A stretch of DNA of 64,000 nucleotides, from positions 8,242,501 to 8,306,500 of the forward strand of contig JANCRA010000019.1 of assembly GCA_024362935.1 (NCBI GenBank), read 5' to 3'. Positions 39,553-53,100 of this stretch are shown in pieces. This stretch comes from Setophaga petechia. Lineage: Eukaryota > Chordata > Aves > Passeriformes > Parulidae. Position numbers and translations under genes: made by a program. The notes under the pieces were generated by a model. It did no database searches. It worked only from the letters and a program-made list of their open reading frames with translations, and was not told the DNA's origin. Every line of letters starts with the position of its first letter. Within the stretch, counting starts at the first letter, position 1.

Positions 39553-40434
39553 AGAATCACAGAAACATGTAATGGTTTGGGTTGCAAGGGACCTTAAATA
39601 TCACCCAGTTCCAACCACCCTGCCATAGGCAGGGACAGCTTCCACTAGTCCAAATCTAATCTGGTCTTGAACAATTCCAGGGACTGGGCATCCACAGGTG
39701 CTCTGGGCAACCTGTTGCTCTACCTCGGCATCCTCACAGTAAAGAATTTCTTCTTAACATCTAGTCTAAATGTACTCTCAGTTTGAAGCCATTCCCCTTT
39801 GTCCTGTCACTACATGATCTTGTAAGTAGTCCCTCTCCATATTTCTTGTAAGTTCCATTCAGGCACTGGAAAGCCTTTTCCAGGCTGAGCAATTCCAATT
39901 GTCATAGTCCTTCTTCATCAGAGAGGTGCTCCATCCCTTTAATCATCTTGGTGGCCCCTCCTCTGGACTTGCTCCAACAGGTCCATGTCCTTCCTGTGCT
40001 GGGGACCCCAGAGCTGGATGCAGCACTGCAGGTGTGCTCTCACCAGAGTGGAGCAGAGGGGCAGAACCCCCTCCCTGTCCCTGCTGCTCATGCTGCTTTG
40101 GATGCAGCCCAGGACACTTTTGGCTTTCTGGGCTGTGAGTGCCACTGCTGGGTCACATCCAGCCTCTCATCCACTCAGACCCCCAAGTCCTTCTCACAGA
40201 GCTGCTCTTGCTCTGTTCATCCCCAGCCTGTGCTGAGACAGGGAGCTGCCCTGAGCTGGGTTCAGCACCAGCACCTGGTCTTGTTAAACCTCATGAAGGT
40301 TCACTTCTTGAACTTGTCCACACTTGCACAGTGTGAACTGCACCACTCAGCTCGGTGTCATCTGCACATTTGCTGAGGGTGCACTTGGTCTCTTCATCTA
40401 TGTCAATAATGAAGATAATAAATAACACAGGTTA
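39553..40434 (-). repeat. CR1 LINE, about 0.9 kb, 3' UTR plus end of the reverse-transcriptase ORF
   Basis: The longest CR1 copy here. The plus strand begins with the reverse-complement tail (AGAATCACAGAAAC, GGTTTGGGTTGCAAGGGACC) and runs through CAACAGGTCCATGTCCTTCC to GGGTGCACTTGGTCTCTTC. On the minus strand around 39939-40145 the translation retains the CR1 ORF2 C-terminal hallmark (RAHLQCCIQLWGPQHRKDMD). The copy is 5'-truncated near 40434 and carries no intact ORF, so it is a fossil. Confidence 0.95.
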
Positions 40435-43400
40435 TTTAATATAACCAGTGTTGCAAAGATTATACAAATCCTTGGTAGTGGTAGACCATGTGATGAAGGG
40501 CCATAGCCACAAGCTCTGTGCTCAGTGGTTCAGCACAGGCACTAGACAAGATCTCTTTACTGAGGTGACAGACAGCACCAAAGCATGATATCCATTGAGG
40601 TTGCAGAATCTCCATCCTTTGAGCTTTTTGATATTTATAAGTATTAGACAAAGCCATGAATTCATGCAGTGTTGATGATAAACATACTTTTAGCAGGAGT
40701 TTGAACTAGACAGCTCCATATGGTGCCTTCTGACCTACACTTCCATGAATCTATGGTGATTTGAAAGCTTCTAGGAGTCCTGCTCTTCAGATAAGCAAGA
40801 TCACAGGCAGGAACAGCTTATTTATCTTTCAGAAACAGATAAACAATCTGCACTTTTCCTCCCAGGACAGCTGCACTTTTTCCCTCTCCTTCCTCAGGTT
40901 GCCCACTTGCTGAATTTCCTGTCTGTGAGAACTTCAGGGAGGTTTGAACTTTGTTCTGTGTTGAGATGGCAAGCATTTCCCATCTGTAGGTTTCCATGGG
41001 ACCACATTAAGGATGATGCCGCCATGAGTAAATCACTGTCATAGCCAGGCTGGCAGATGCAGATAGAGACCTGAGATCACCAGCACAAACCTGCCCCAAT
41101 ATTCATTGAATTGTTTCATAGCTGGGCCAGCACTTCCAGGCATCTCCCCTCCCAAATGCCCCAGGTGGGACTGTTCTTAGCTTCAGTGATCGTGCTCCAT
41201 CCAAGAGGGAAGTCAGAGTCTTGATATCTGTCTTCCCTTCTGGTGCTGCATATGGGCTTATACCCTAGAATCAGGCTTGCCATTAAGAATATTTGCAATA
41301 ATCTCTGCAAAGTTGCCAGAAAACCTTGCTGCTGCCTACATTTTACCTCAAATAAATGGAAAGGTTTTTCTGTGATTTTTTTAAACCACTCAGCAGCAAC
41401 AGCAGCACTGTCTGACCCTGTAAAACAGCTCCACTGAGCACATCAGCTGAGTCACTGCTTTTTACCATAAACCCCTCGCAGCAGAACCTGGAGAAATCAA
41501 TAACACCAAGCAGCTTAGTAAAAGTGCTGAGGTTTTGCAAGGTTCTTATATAGAAACATACCAAGTGTTCACAGCAGGAAAAGCACCTCAGCTCATTAAC
41601 ACTGGAAAAAAGCCTTTAATTCACCACACACACCGAGGTGCCACCTCTGTGATGAGAGAAGGTGATGGCTCAAGAAATACAGGAAGGAAGTGGAATCAGT
41701 GACACCACCAGAGGGGGAAAAGATCAGTTTTATAACTGAGCCTTGGAATACTGTTAATTGCATTTTGTATTCGTCTCAATTCTGATCACACAGCCTGCAT
41801 AAATACACGGATCTTGAACAGAGGCAAAAGATGAGGTCTTCTTACACTCTAATGCTGAGCTGTCTGAGGGCAGGAACACCACAAGTGAGCTGAATGCCCT
41901 CTCCCTTAGCAAGTCACCCTGTAAATCCTCCTGTTTCTGGGAGACTGTGTTCCCATTATCCTCTGTGGAAGGGATAACAAGATGCCAAATCCCACAAGAG
42001 TAGGGGAGGCTGTGCTATTCTCACCATCTATGCAGAGAGAACTCTCAGCCTGCAGCTTTGCCAGTGGCAAGAGTCAAGACTCAGGATAACAGCCCTGTTC
42101 CAGTCCTGTTGGACACACACATCCACACATACATCCTAGCTTGCATTCTGCATTCTACAAATGTCTTCTAAGAAACTTGCCTCTAAGTATTGGCCAGGTT
42201 CCTTTGATAACTCTGTGAAACTCTTTGCATACTGCAGTGATTTTTGTCTTGCTTGACCTAAAGTTTGGAAGACCTGCTGGACATTTCACCACAGTAAACA
42301 TATTGAAGCATAGCACTAGCTATCCACTACATATTTCTTCACTCTAGAGACAAATTTATATGAAAATGGCAAAGTGTCTCTTTCTTTTGACAATTTTTTC
42401 CATCTTGCATCAACAAAGCATTTGATTTCACTTTTCCCATCTTCTTTGTTTTAACTTTAATCTGTGAAAAGGTAGGGACTCATCCAGAACAGTAAGACTT
42501 TCCACAGCCAGTAAGAAGATGTTTGTTTGAGCTCATATCCCAGCACACACTCATCTCTTATCTGCTAATATCTTGTGATTATAATCACAAGGTTCTTCTA
42601 ATTATTACAATATTTTCTTTATTCAGTTATGAAACTGGTCCATGGGAATTGAGTGCATTCCACTGGGCATTTGAGCTCTCTGACGCTTCAAAGTCTGTGA
42701 TTTCTGCAGCAGCATGGTGACCTCCCCCTTGAAAACTTCTGGGCCAAAGAAAGAAATTGCAGCTGTGCAGGAAAACCAGGTACACCCAGTTTAAAGAAGT
42801 GCAACCAGACAGGTTACAACCTAGGGGTGCCTTAGGTGAGCTAAGGCATTGTCTCCTACAAAGAGGCCCCTGGAACACCATCACAGCACCTCAGGGGCCA
42901 CTGCTTTGTCTTTCTTCGCTTTTCACAACTCAGTTCAGCTGCTAAGACCTGAAGAATATGAGCAGGGCACCTTATGCGTACACAGACCATGGTAGTATTG
43001 GTTTTGCCAGGGTTGAGCTGACCTTTTGTGTTTGACACTTTCTGTTTGAAAGAAAACAATGGTATTTGCCTTATATGACATGTAGACTTTCTAAAACCAT
43101 TCAACTTCCCTATTGCCTGGTGGTATTGAATCCATGCTCTGCAAAATACAACTTTTCTGCTGCTGAGAATGAACCTGTAAATGGCAAAGAAAAGCCTGAT
43201 GCAATAATAAGGGGTAGTGTGAAGCAGAAACATCCACAAGGCTTCTCTGGATCTGAATTACTTTCCTTACTAGTAAACACTGATATTTTATTTATTTGTT
43301 CTGTGATAATTACAAGGAGAACTCAAAGAGCAGACAAAAGACTGAGATATATGCAGCAAGACAGGAAGAGTACACACATCCCATCCTACAAAAAATCTCC

Positions 43401-44117
43401 CTTTAAGTAAAAGGTTTATTTTCACATCTTTTTTTCGTGCAGCAAACATAACAAACACATAAGCCAAAATACACCTGGAGTTATTCATCACAGTCTCTTA
43501 TATTCAAATTATTTATCTGCAAAGAAACAGGTAAAAAAACACCTCCTGTAGAAAAAGCAGCTGCACCCAAAAAGGTCTCTTACCTCTCACCTCCAGTGTC
43601 CCCCAGCATGATGGAAACATCTCCAGTTTCACAGCCTGTGACTTCAAATTCTTTCCAAAGTAAGCAACCTTTTAAAAATTTTAAATTGCTTCCTACAACT
43701 AAGGGAGCCACTTCTTGGTACAAGCTGGGGAGATTCCACTGCTCCTGCTGCATAACACATTGCTGCACAGGGTTGTGGCTATGAGAAGCTACACTTGATC
43801 CAATTTCTTTGTACCAAGATACTTTCCACCTTTACAAGCTAGATTGGACAAAGATTTAGAGTCCACACCAAGGGAACCCAGTCTGAAGAGGCTCACAAGT
43901 GGCCAGACCAACCATCTGAGCCCTTCTTCTACTGCCCTACAAGAAACTGCATGAAAAAACTGCTTAGCACAAAGTGAACAATGCAGTGAAGGTATAACTC
44001 AAAACAGCATTTTAGAGACTTATCACTGGGCTAAAAGAGGACATCCAGTGATTTATTCTACCTAGGGATAAAGAGACAGCAGGGTGAGGCTCCTCCATCA
44101 TTAGATGTGTTAAATCT
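40435..44117. other. Non-coding stretch
   Basis: No gene, RNA gene or repeat family recognised. A partial CTCF-like core (CCACCAGAGGGGG) occurs at 41705-41717. Confidence 0.55.
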
Positions 44118-44192
44118 AATGGTGATAGGAATACCTAAATTAAATGTGCTTATAACTTTGATAGCATTTCTACAGATCAGCATCTCACTAGG
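44118..44192 (+). repeat. 75-bp dispersed direct repeat, copy 1
   Basis: Begins AATGGTGATAGGAATACC and ends CAGCATCTCACTAGG. The same 75 bases recur at 47066-47140 with five substitutions and no indel (about 93% identity by eye). Flanks on both sides are unrelated. Family unknown. Confidence 0.85.
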
Positions 44193-45289
44193 TTGTAATG
44201 GCTAACATCTTCAGAGCACTGGCACAATAGGGTAGAGAATCCTTAGCAATTCACTTCATAAAGTCAGCTGTCCTGGGGTAATAAATTCTACTGTGTATGT
44301 TCTTGCAGTCTTCCATTCTGCAGAAGGAAGAGTGCAGTTCTTACTCTTCTCTGCAGTTTTCCCCACTATTTCATAATTTTTGCTTTAAAAGCACTCTCAA
44401 ATTCTTCTTCCCATGACCTCTACATATACTTTTTCCTTTGTTGTACTGCATGAAAAGCAAACTTGCAGTACAAAGGAGGTCTGTTGTTTGTGGTTTTTAA
44501 TGGTAAACCTTTCAACAAGTAGATGAGGCTTCTGATGGTCTGTAGGCCTACAAAGCTGCTCACAGGTAGCAAGCACTGTTAAGTTCCTGCCAATCCACAT
44601 TTGTGCTGACTGACTGAACAAAGTTTCTTCTCTATTATTGCATATTTGCCTTTGGAGAACCATCTCCAGGAGGGTTCTGCACTTGCCCTCTGAGCCCCAG
44701 TACCTCATGCCCGTGCATGGTATGCTCCTGTTAGAGGCTCAGGGCTGTTTGCTGCTATCACAGGGACACCACAGGGCTGGGGTGAGGCTCCAGGCACACA
44801 CACTGCAGGTCACTCTTACAGGCAATACCAGGACTGGCTGCACACCAAAGGGCTACAAGTGGCTAAAACACAGCCCACACCCCAGGGTAATGGTGAAACT
44901 GTTGTGACTTTCTCCCAAGTGCCAATTCTGACCTCATCAGCAATCCTGCAGGAGGGAGTGAGGCTCCTGAGAGTGCACTCATCTCTGTCTCCCTATCACC
45001 AGTATTGGGTATGTGTCCACAAAATCACAGAAGTGTAAGCACACTGTAATGTTTGCAGAACATCTTAGGCCTTGGGATGATGGTTTGAACTGGATTTTTG
45101 AGCGAGGACCAGACTAGAGTTATTTGGACTCTGAAGAATGTCTAGCTTTTAACCTACTGATTGAACCATGGAGAATTCCCCGAAGGGAGGGATTGCTCAT
45201 CTCACAGCCCTGGTTGAGGACAAAAGCAGCACAAATATGTTTGGAGAGTTGTCCTTGCTAGGTTTTTTTCAAAGGAGGTTTTGAGCTAT
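44193..45289. other. Non-coding stretch between repeat copy 1 and LTR block A
   Basis: No gene recognised. This may contain further unrecognised transposon sequence, given its neighbours. Confidence 0.5.
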
Positions 45290-45957
45290 TGTCTTGGTTT
45301 TGAAACACAGGTGTCCAGTAAGGAAGTCAGGAGCCTCCCCTGAAATGGAAAATGTAAACTCCCTTCCTCCGAATTGCTATACATTTTAAATTAAAGGGCT
45401 CTCAGGCAAAAATATGGGAGTAGGAATAACAGCTCTTTATTAGGGAAGCAAATAAAAAGATAAAATAAACAATGCAGTAAACCAAAACAACACTGACAGA
45501 GTCAGAACACAACCTGACACCCTGTTGATCAGGGTGTTGGTAGCAGTCCAATTGGAATTGTGGCTGCAGTCCTCCTGGAGTGCCAGGTGTGGTTCTGTTG
45601 GAGCAGGGATCCTGTAGAAAGGTGTAGTCTTCCTCAGAAGATCCAGTGGAAGAGGCAGCTGTTCCTCTGGGAAATCCAGTGGAGAAGCTGTGCTGGTGTT
45701 CCAGAACTCAAGATTATATCCAGGTAGGAATGCTTGGCTCCTCCCTCTGGGCGGAGCATCTCACTAAGGGATGCTCTAGTTCTTATCAGTCATGCAGTGA
45801 CATTCAATAGCCTGTTATCAGCAGATGTCTCCCCAGAGGGAAGGATGGTTGTGTAAGAGATAAGGAAAACTGCCCACTTAACAGAAGACAGCTGCCATAC
45901 AGATGGCAAGTAGAATACAATTTGTTTGGCAATCCAGGGCAGCTACCAACGCGCACA
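45290..45957 (-). mobile_element. LTR-like block A (endogenous retrovirus remnant)
   Basis: The plus strand starts TGTCTTGGTTTTGAAACACA and contains GGGAGTAGGAATAACAGCTC then TTTATTAGGG (AATAAA on the minus strand) and GGCTCCTCCCTCTGGGCGGA. This resembles an LTR family I know from passerines. A plausible outer end is CGCACA at 45957, which would give TG...CA termini on the minus strand, but I find no matching target duplication, so the right limit is uncertain. No gag, pol or env sequence was recognised. Confidence 0.6.
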
Positions 45958-46090
45958 ATTTTTTGATGTATTCATGGAACACTGTGTACTGGAATTTTGT
46001 TTAAAGCAAATCTATTCTTTTGGTGGGAAGGTTCTCCATCTGTCAAGCCTTTCCTTCCAAGTCAGGGTGAGTCCTTGGTAGTTGGAGGTC

Positions 46091-46425
46091 TGTCTTGGTT
46101 TAGGGGAAATTTGGGAGAAAAAATTTTAAAGGGTTTTTTTTAGAAAGTAGATTTAAGTGGTTATTTTTAACTGGTTTTGGAAAATATTTGTTTGGAGAAA
46201 AGTGGAAAAAACCCTATTTATTTAATAGGTAAAGTATTTACTAGTAAAAAAAAAAAAAGAACAATATTAAAAAATAAAACTTCTTGCTGCTCTTAAGAGA
46301 TTACAAACTCAGAAAGTCCACCAGTGGAAGAGGAGATGGCTCTGTCCATACAGTCAGTCCAGCACTATGCTGAACATGCCCAAAATGTGGAACATCTCCC
46401 TTTTTCCATGTTGTCCTGACACTGA
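46091..46425 (-). mobile_element. LTR-like block B (endogenous retrovirus remnant)
   Basis: It begins TGTCTTGGTTTAGGGGAAAT, sharing its first 11 bases with block A but diverging after that. It contains CTATTTATTTAATAGG (AATAAA on the minus strand), CTCAGAAAGTCCACCAGTGG and a CAGTCAGTCCAGCACTATGC stretch, as in a passerine LTR family I recall. The right end is not clear and appears truncated near GTTGTCCTGAC. Confidence 0.55.
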
Positions 46426-47065
46426 CAGATTAAACCATTTTCCATTGACTGAGTAATACTTCTCACAAAAGAGTGATCTCAGTTGGCATCAAATTAATTT
46501 GATTCAGAAACTTGGTAGGAAATTTCTCAGTGCAGTTACCAGACTCTAAACTGTTCTTTACTTAGTGACAGTGGGATAGTCACAGCAGTGTTTAGGAATT
46601 GTATTTGATTTTGTATTCTTATCTTGCATTAATATTTTGTTTACTTGTATTTATCCATATGTGCCAAATACCTGAAAATAGATAGTAGACACTAGGATCC
46701 CTAAATTGCATCTGTACAATTCATGCAAGATTGTGACCACTGCACCCACACAAATTTTCTCTACCAAGACTGGAGCACCACTTGTAAGTAAAACTGTAAA
46801 GGATGGAGCCATCAGTACAGAACTTAAATGAGAACTGGGAGAACTTAAATGAGACTGGGTTGGGAAAAAAGAATTTAAATTAAAAGAAAATGAGCTCTTT
46901 GTTTATTCCTGAGGGAAACAAATGTTTATTTCAGATCCAGTGAAATATTCTATTAAAAAAGACTTAATTGTGGAGGGACAATGTAAACAGGTTTTTTTAG
47001 TAAATTAAATGTTCAGCAAACCAATCATCATTTTTCCATAGTCACTTAAAAACAGAGTATACAGA
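46426..47065. other. Non-coding stretch between LTR block B and repeat copy 2
   Basis: AT-rich; no gene recognised. It may include the decayed remainder of LTR block B. Confidence 0.5.
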
Positions 47066-47140
47066 AATGGTGATAGGAATACCTAAATTAAATGTGCTTG
47101 TAACTTAGATTGTATTTCTACAGATCAGTATCTCACTAGG
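47066..47140 (+). repeat. 75-bp dispersed direct repeat, copy 2
   Basis: Same orientation and length as the copy at 44118-44192, lying 2,948 bases further on. LTR blocks A and B sit between the two copies. No terminal inverted repeats are visible. Confidence 0.85.
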
Positions 47141-50100
47141 GAAGAAAGCAACCAAACAATAATAGTATAAAATGAAACTGACAAAGAGTAGAGATTTTCC
47201 GTTACACCAGCATTTATTTTCCCAGAAAATTTCTTTAAAATAGAAAAATTCTAGAAAATAAAAGTGTATTCATTATGAAATGATTTTGCATTAACTTGAT
47301 AAACAACAAAATAATGGTAGGAAGACTTTTCTGCCCTTTGAGGAACACACTCTTTATTGAGTTTAGAATTATAATAAACCATTGAGAGCCTACTGAGCTA
47401 GGCAATAAATGTAGCACAGCAGTTTAAGAGTTCATTTCTGTGGCTCTATAATTGTTTCCAGAGTTTTTTTTTTATCTTAGTAGGGTTTTTATGGTTGTGC
47501 AATCGCAATAATTGAAAGTAGATTAAAAAAATTATTCTCCTCCAGACCTTTCCAGGAGAAAAAAAAGAGATGAAATCTGTATGATGTTTCATCTGGGAAA
47601 ATATGGAAATATAATTTTCATATAACATAATGGTTAGTATGCCTGTACCTGCAATCTCATTATTACAGAGAATATGTATAAAATTTAAATTAAACTGGAC
47701 ATGCTCTCCTGGTTTGTACACCCATTCCCATCAGCAGAGCAGAGTTACACCTGACTCCCATGTGAGCAGAGAGGTAGAGTTTCACCAGCACAGCTTCACC
47801 AGTGGTGTGAAGTATTAATGCTCCCTGGGGCAGCACCTGCCCCACTGCAATGAAGGAGAAGCTGTGCTGGTGCTGAGACCTCTCCCAAGCCATGGCAAGG
47901 TACAGCCCAGTCTGCAATGGGAGTGTGCAAGGGAAACACTTGGGGCTGGGAGCTCATGCTCTGAAGAATGTGCAGAAGATTCTCATGCTGAATACAGGAG
48001 AAGAAATAATAATCATGTGAAGGAGCTAAAGAGTAAAAAATTTCGCAAGGGAAAGTGATATCAGGAGGCTGGAGGTAGGCAGGGCAGCTCTGGGAAGTTC
48101 ATGAGCAACAGAGGTGTGTTTGTGGGTCCTAACAGGTTTGGATGGGAGAAAGGTGACACCGCCATATGCAGAAGGTCCACCCCTCTTTTTTCCAAGTTTG
48201 ACCAAAGACACTGGACTTTGAAGAAAGTGGGAGTTCAGAGCCTGAATCTGTAAATCTGTCAAGATTAGAAGTGGATTTTGGCAGAGGAAGTAGAGATATA
48301 ATCTCAAGCAAGTATGTAGCTAGTGAGAGAAGGCAGACTTAGCATCTTCACAGACACAAGAGGTCAGAATTATGTGGAAAAACTGGAACATGAGCCTTAG
48401 ATAACACAAAAGCTTGAGGAAAAAAAGGAAACATCTTCCTGGAGATAGGTAGCCACAGTACTTAAGTCAGAAAGGCTGTAAGGGAGAGAGCCTGTACTGC
48501 TGTGATATTGCACACCTGTGGTGGGAGAGCAGCACATGAGCCAGAAAGGCAAGGATGCTGCAGGTGAAAGGTCTGCAGAAGAATGGGATGGGAAGGTGGG
48601 AAATCTCACATTTCTTATGTGGGAATTTGATTAGATGTTCCAAGTCCTTCTGCTCTTCAGCTATGCTGGAGAAGGATTTATACGCTGCCATGTCTCTGAA
48701 ATGCATAGTGGCATTAATGAAAAATTATCTCCAGTGTGCTGTGTCTGAACGTGCAGGAACCTCATAGCAAGCCCAGTGTCTTGGCAATCTTTGAAAACAA
48801 CACAAAGAAAATACTTTAAACCAAATGAGTTTGTAATGCTGTGCAAGGATTAGCCAAATTTCACTCATGTTCTGTAAATAAAAATCCTGTTATTTGAGCC
48901 ACAGTGACCTCTGAAATCAAGGAGACAGGGATATTGACACAGCCACAGGAAAAATTCTCTGACACTACATATGCATGAAGGGACTCCGGCTGTATCAGCA
49001 TTGTGAGCCGGGATAATGGACTCTCGTGGCACAACAGAGCAGGGGTCACTCTCGGGGAGCAGGATGGGGATGGAGTTGCCATCTGCACATTCCTGATTCT
49101 CTTCATGATAATCGGCCCATTTTTCAAAACATACTTTGCATGCAAACGCAAGTGCTTAGCATTTATATTAGCAACATATGTGTCATTGTTTGAGCTGCAA
49201 GCTCATTAGCACCTCGATGTGACGTGCCACCTGAACAGAATGAAGCTTGCAGAGATTAAAAGGTACAGGGAAATGGCTGAGGGCAAAGTAGACAGTGGCA
49301 AACAATAATATCTAAAAGCAGGGAGAATCATACTTTACATTTACCACTCATTTTGATCGATGGCTCTAACAACCTCCCATTTAAAGGCTCACAAAGAACA
49401 GTCATGTCCTAAAGGCAATGGCTGTGAGCACAAACAGAAAGAGTCTGGACTACACTTGGATCCAAAAATCAAACTAGGGAAAGAGAAGGACAAGAAGACT
49501 GTTGAATCATTGAAGCAGTGCTGACATTTACATGTGACAAGAAGGTGGGAGAGGTACTATAAAAAATGCAACTACTACTGTAAAAGCTGATTATTAAAAT
49601 ATCCAAGGGCACAGATTGCATCTATAATAGTAGCACTTGTGACTGAAAATCATGAAGGATGCTGCTAACAGACTAAGATGGATGTGAGGTAAACTGCATG
49701 GGCAACATCTTTAACAATTAATTGCAATAGAAAGTCTGGCTTTGTAGAGAATACTCATCTGTTAAATAGAAAATTATTTATTAAAGTGACTTTCTCTCTC
49801 TGTGAGGGTCCTCAGAAGGGAGCTGAGGATGATTTAAGTACTTAGATGTATGCACAAACCACCAAGAAAGGAAAAAAATCAGTGCCAGGACTGATGCTGG
49901 TTCCTGGAACAGAGGGCTGCTTTTGTGTTAAAAGCCTGGCTGGATTTTGTCTGCTCTGTTTAAGAAAAGCATAATAGAGGGACTTTGAGTTGATATGAAA
50001 AGGTGAAAAAGGACTTCTACTCAAATTAACATGACACAACCCGATGTGAGGCAGAGCTGTGAGGTAGATCTCCTTACACTTCTTCTGCTGAGCACATGAA

Positions 50101-53100
50101 AATATAGTTTTAGTCTCTGCAAATCCATTTTACTAAAACACAGGCTAGAGTTTAGTCACTGTTGCAGCCAAGGAAACCTGAACCAGTTGCATCTGAAACA
50201 GATAAGAAAATAACATCCTGTAAATAAATAGTCTCCTCCCCACATCCCAATCCCCTGCTCTTCAGAGTAGGTCCTTCCCTTCAGTCTTGCTCACAGACCA
50301 GAAACTTCTACTGACTTCCTAATTGCAAGAAACTTTACATAGTTGGGGAAACCTCTTTCTTTCCATCACCTTTGAGGTCTGGCTGCACTTCTGTGCTTCC
50401 TGGCCTGATCAGGAGTCTCCAGCCCCTCTGCATGGCACTCTCCCTGATGCAGCATCTGTCCTTGAGTAGCCCAGTCCTGGATCCACAAACATTCCCTGCT
50501 GCTGCCTTTTCTCCCTCCCTGCCGGGGCTCTGACTGTCTCAAGTGCAGCAATCCAGACTAATCTTGTAGCAAAATCAATACCTACAGCATAAATGGGGAG
50601 CACACAAGTAAAAGCCATCATGCCCTTGCCATATTTCAGTTGATGTGAGAAGTTAAACCAACACAGAAACTCAATTATCAGAAGGATAATCAAGATGAAC
50701 CCTTTTCTGTTTCATCATATGGGATAACATAGAACTATATGTGGAATATAATATATTACACAAATCAGGGAGTCCACTGGATGCTTCAATCTGTGAACAA
50801 AATTAATTGAAGAAAAGTAAAATTATATACCAAACACATGTGCCTATGGCAATGGGGCTGAACCGGAGGAACAGCACTGCCAGAGAGTGGTAATAGGAGT
50901 TGGTGCTCGTCTTGTGGAGACACTAATCCTGACATTACTAATAAATGACTGGAATACTGCAACGTGGAATAATAAAGGGTGAATATAAACATGAAAAAAA
51001 AAAAGTGAGAACAGATGGCATTCAATACACAAGGGGGAAATTAATGCAAAATCAGCTTGGATACTGAACTGTGACTACAACTAAGCTGGTTTCTGAGCTC
51101 AGCTAAACCTGAGCTGATTGCTGCCTGGTACCTAAAGTACCCAAACACAACATCAAAACCAGCTTGGCATTGGCCTATTCCTCCTCCTCCAGGCAAGCAC
51201 AAGGTTCATTACTTCAGGCACACAGGCCTAAGTACATAAACACACACAGAGAAGAAAATTGCTTTGATTAAGTCACCTCCTTTCATTTTCCCACCTGTCA
51301 TTCTTCTGCATGACTGTAGCATTCCAACCAGACTGTAATTCCGGCTTAGTGGCAATCACCACAGGTATTTGTTGACATTTCTCCACCTTTTGTGTGCAGA
51401 GAGGTTGCTTTGCAGTTGCATGGATAACTAAACAATCTCAAGCTGCCTTTGGAAAGGTTGGAACCTATGAAGTCTGATTGAGTTTGATATTGTTGTAAGC
51501 TTGGCTGTACAGTCAGTGTATCACAATACCGGCGAATTTAGATGCAATATGGAAATGAAGATGCACCATAATAATCAAGCTATCTTATATCCCACTATGG
51601 CTTATTTATTTTTTTCTTTACTCATTAAATCTTTGTGTTTTATGCTTAGCTCCCTTTTCCATAACATTTAATCAATTTTTGTTTTATTTTTCTTTTTGTA
51701 GGTCTCGTCTGGGTGTGACTTAAACTGAAACCAATTAAGAAACATCTGCAGATAACAGAACAGTGTCAAGTGTGAACAATGAAATTTCTTCTAAGAGAAG
51801 AGAGAGAGTAGAGCACGCTCTCAGCGAGACTGGGAAAGCTCTGTCCAGACAAAAACCGTGTTTATGTCCTCACTGTCACTCCAGTGTGTTGCAACCTGTC
51901 TCTCAAGAGCACTGTAAACCAAGACAGAGTTGGCCCAGACATTGCAATCAGCAATACTAATTAAATTTCAAACACCATTATCAGCTAGTCTGGTTTAGGT
52001 ATAGTGTTCTTATAAGACATAGGAACATAAAGCAATGATTGCTTGCTTATGAAGAAGATATTTTACTTTAAACTGATTTTTTTTTCTTTTTTTTTTAATT
52101 CTCAAGAACTCACTAGAGAGCCTCATAAAGGTTATATAGAGACATTTTGCCTATCTCTAACCCAATTTCATTTCTTTTATGCTTCATCTGAAGTCACTGG
52201 AATTGTCATGTTTCTTTATGGGATAATTATAACATCCCTGTAAGGTTTTATTACCTTAACACAATGGTATATATTCTCAACCCTAACTCTAGTTTAATAT
52301 GTATTTTTAAATAATTAATATGTAACCTAGACAAGCATGTGGTGCAGCAGAGAAATTAAAAGTCAGGGGTGTCTCTGAGGGAAAGATGTACCCTGTCCAC
52401 ATTACTATCCTTCCCATAGGAATGGCCAAGAGGGGTTAGACTCAAAAAAAAAAATGGAACCCTCACATTGCTGGTTCCTTCCTGCTGGTAAAACAGAGGT
52501 TTACACAGTATTGTCAACCTGAAGAAGCAAAAAAATATATGAGAGGCTTCCACATGAGGATCATGTGGTTGAAAATAAATACGGAGAAAAGGGCCAGAGA
52601 TTTTTGTGTTTGCAAGTGTGAGGATAAGAAAGTGGTTTTGCTTTTTTTTCTTTATGCAGGATGACCTTCTCACAGGTCTAAGAAAAAAACCAAAGTGATT
52701 TGGTAAGGGCTTGAAGGCTAACACTGATGGTACCTGAAAACACCATGAGAGCATCCAACCCAGCCCTGAAACACCCATCTATGTACCGCTGATGTTCCAG
52801 GCATCACAGACAAGGGGACAGCCCAGATGAATTGCCAAATGTCTCAATGCAGTCTGGAGTGGTGCATTTTGCAATAGACCCTGCAAAAGCCATGCTATTA
52901 CCCATTGCTTCCTGTAGCTGGAAGCATGCTGGGCTCGGGGCAGATCCAGGAGCTGCAGTGTTGACCTGCCTGGAGGGAGCTGGCTGAGACCATCATCTGT
53001 GGCTCACAGTGAACAGGGTGTCCAGCCTTTTTCCTGATCGGAGATGGGAAGCCTTTACAGTTTGTTTTACAAAAATAATGTTTCCCTTTTCTTTATCAGA

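Noticed and set aside
39939..40376. Overlapping ORFs of up to 142 codons on both strands
   Set aside because: All lie in the CR1 copy. The minus-strand one is the fossil end of CR1 ORF2; the plus-strand ones are shadows.
41705..41717. CTCF-like site CCACCAGAGGGGG
   Set aside because: The core is good but the downstream GCGC part is missing (AAA instead). Too weak to call from sequence.
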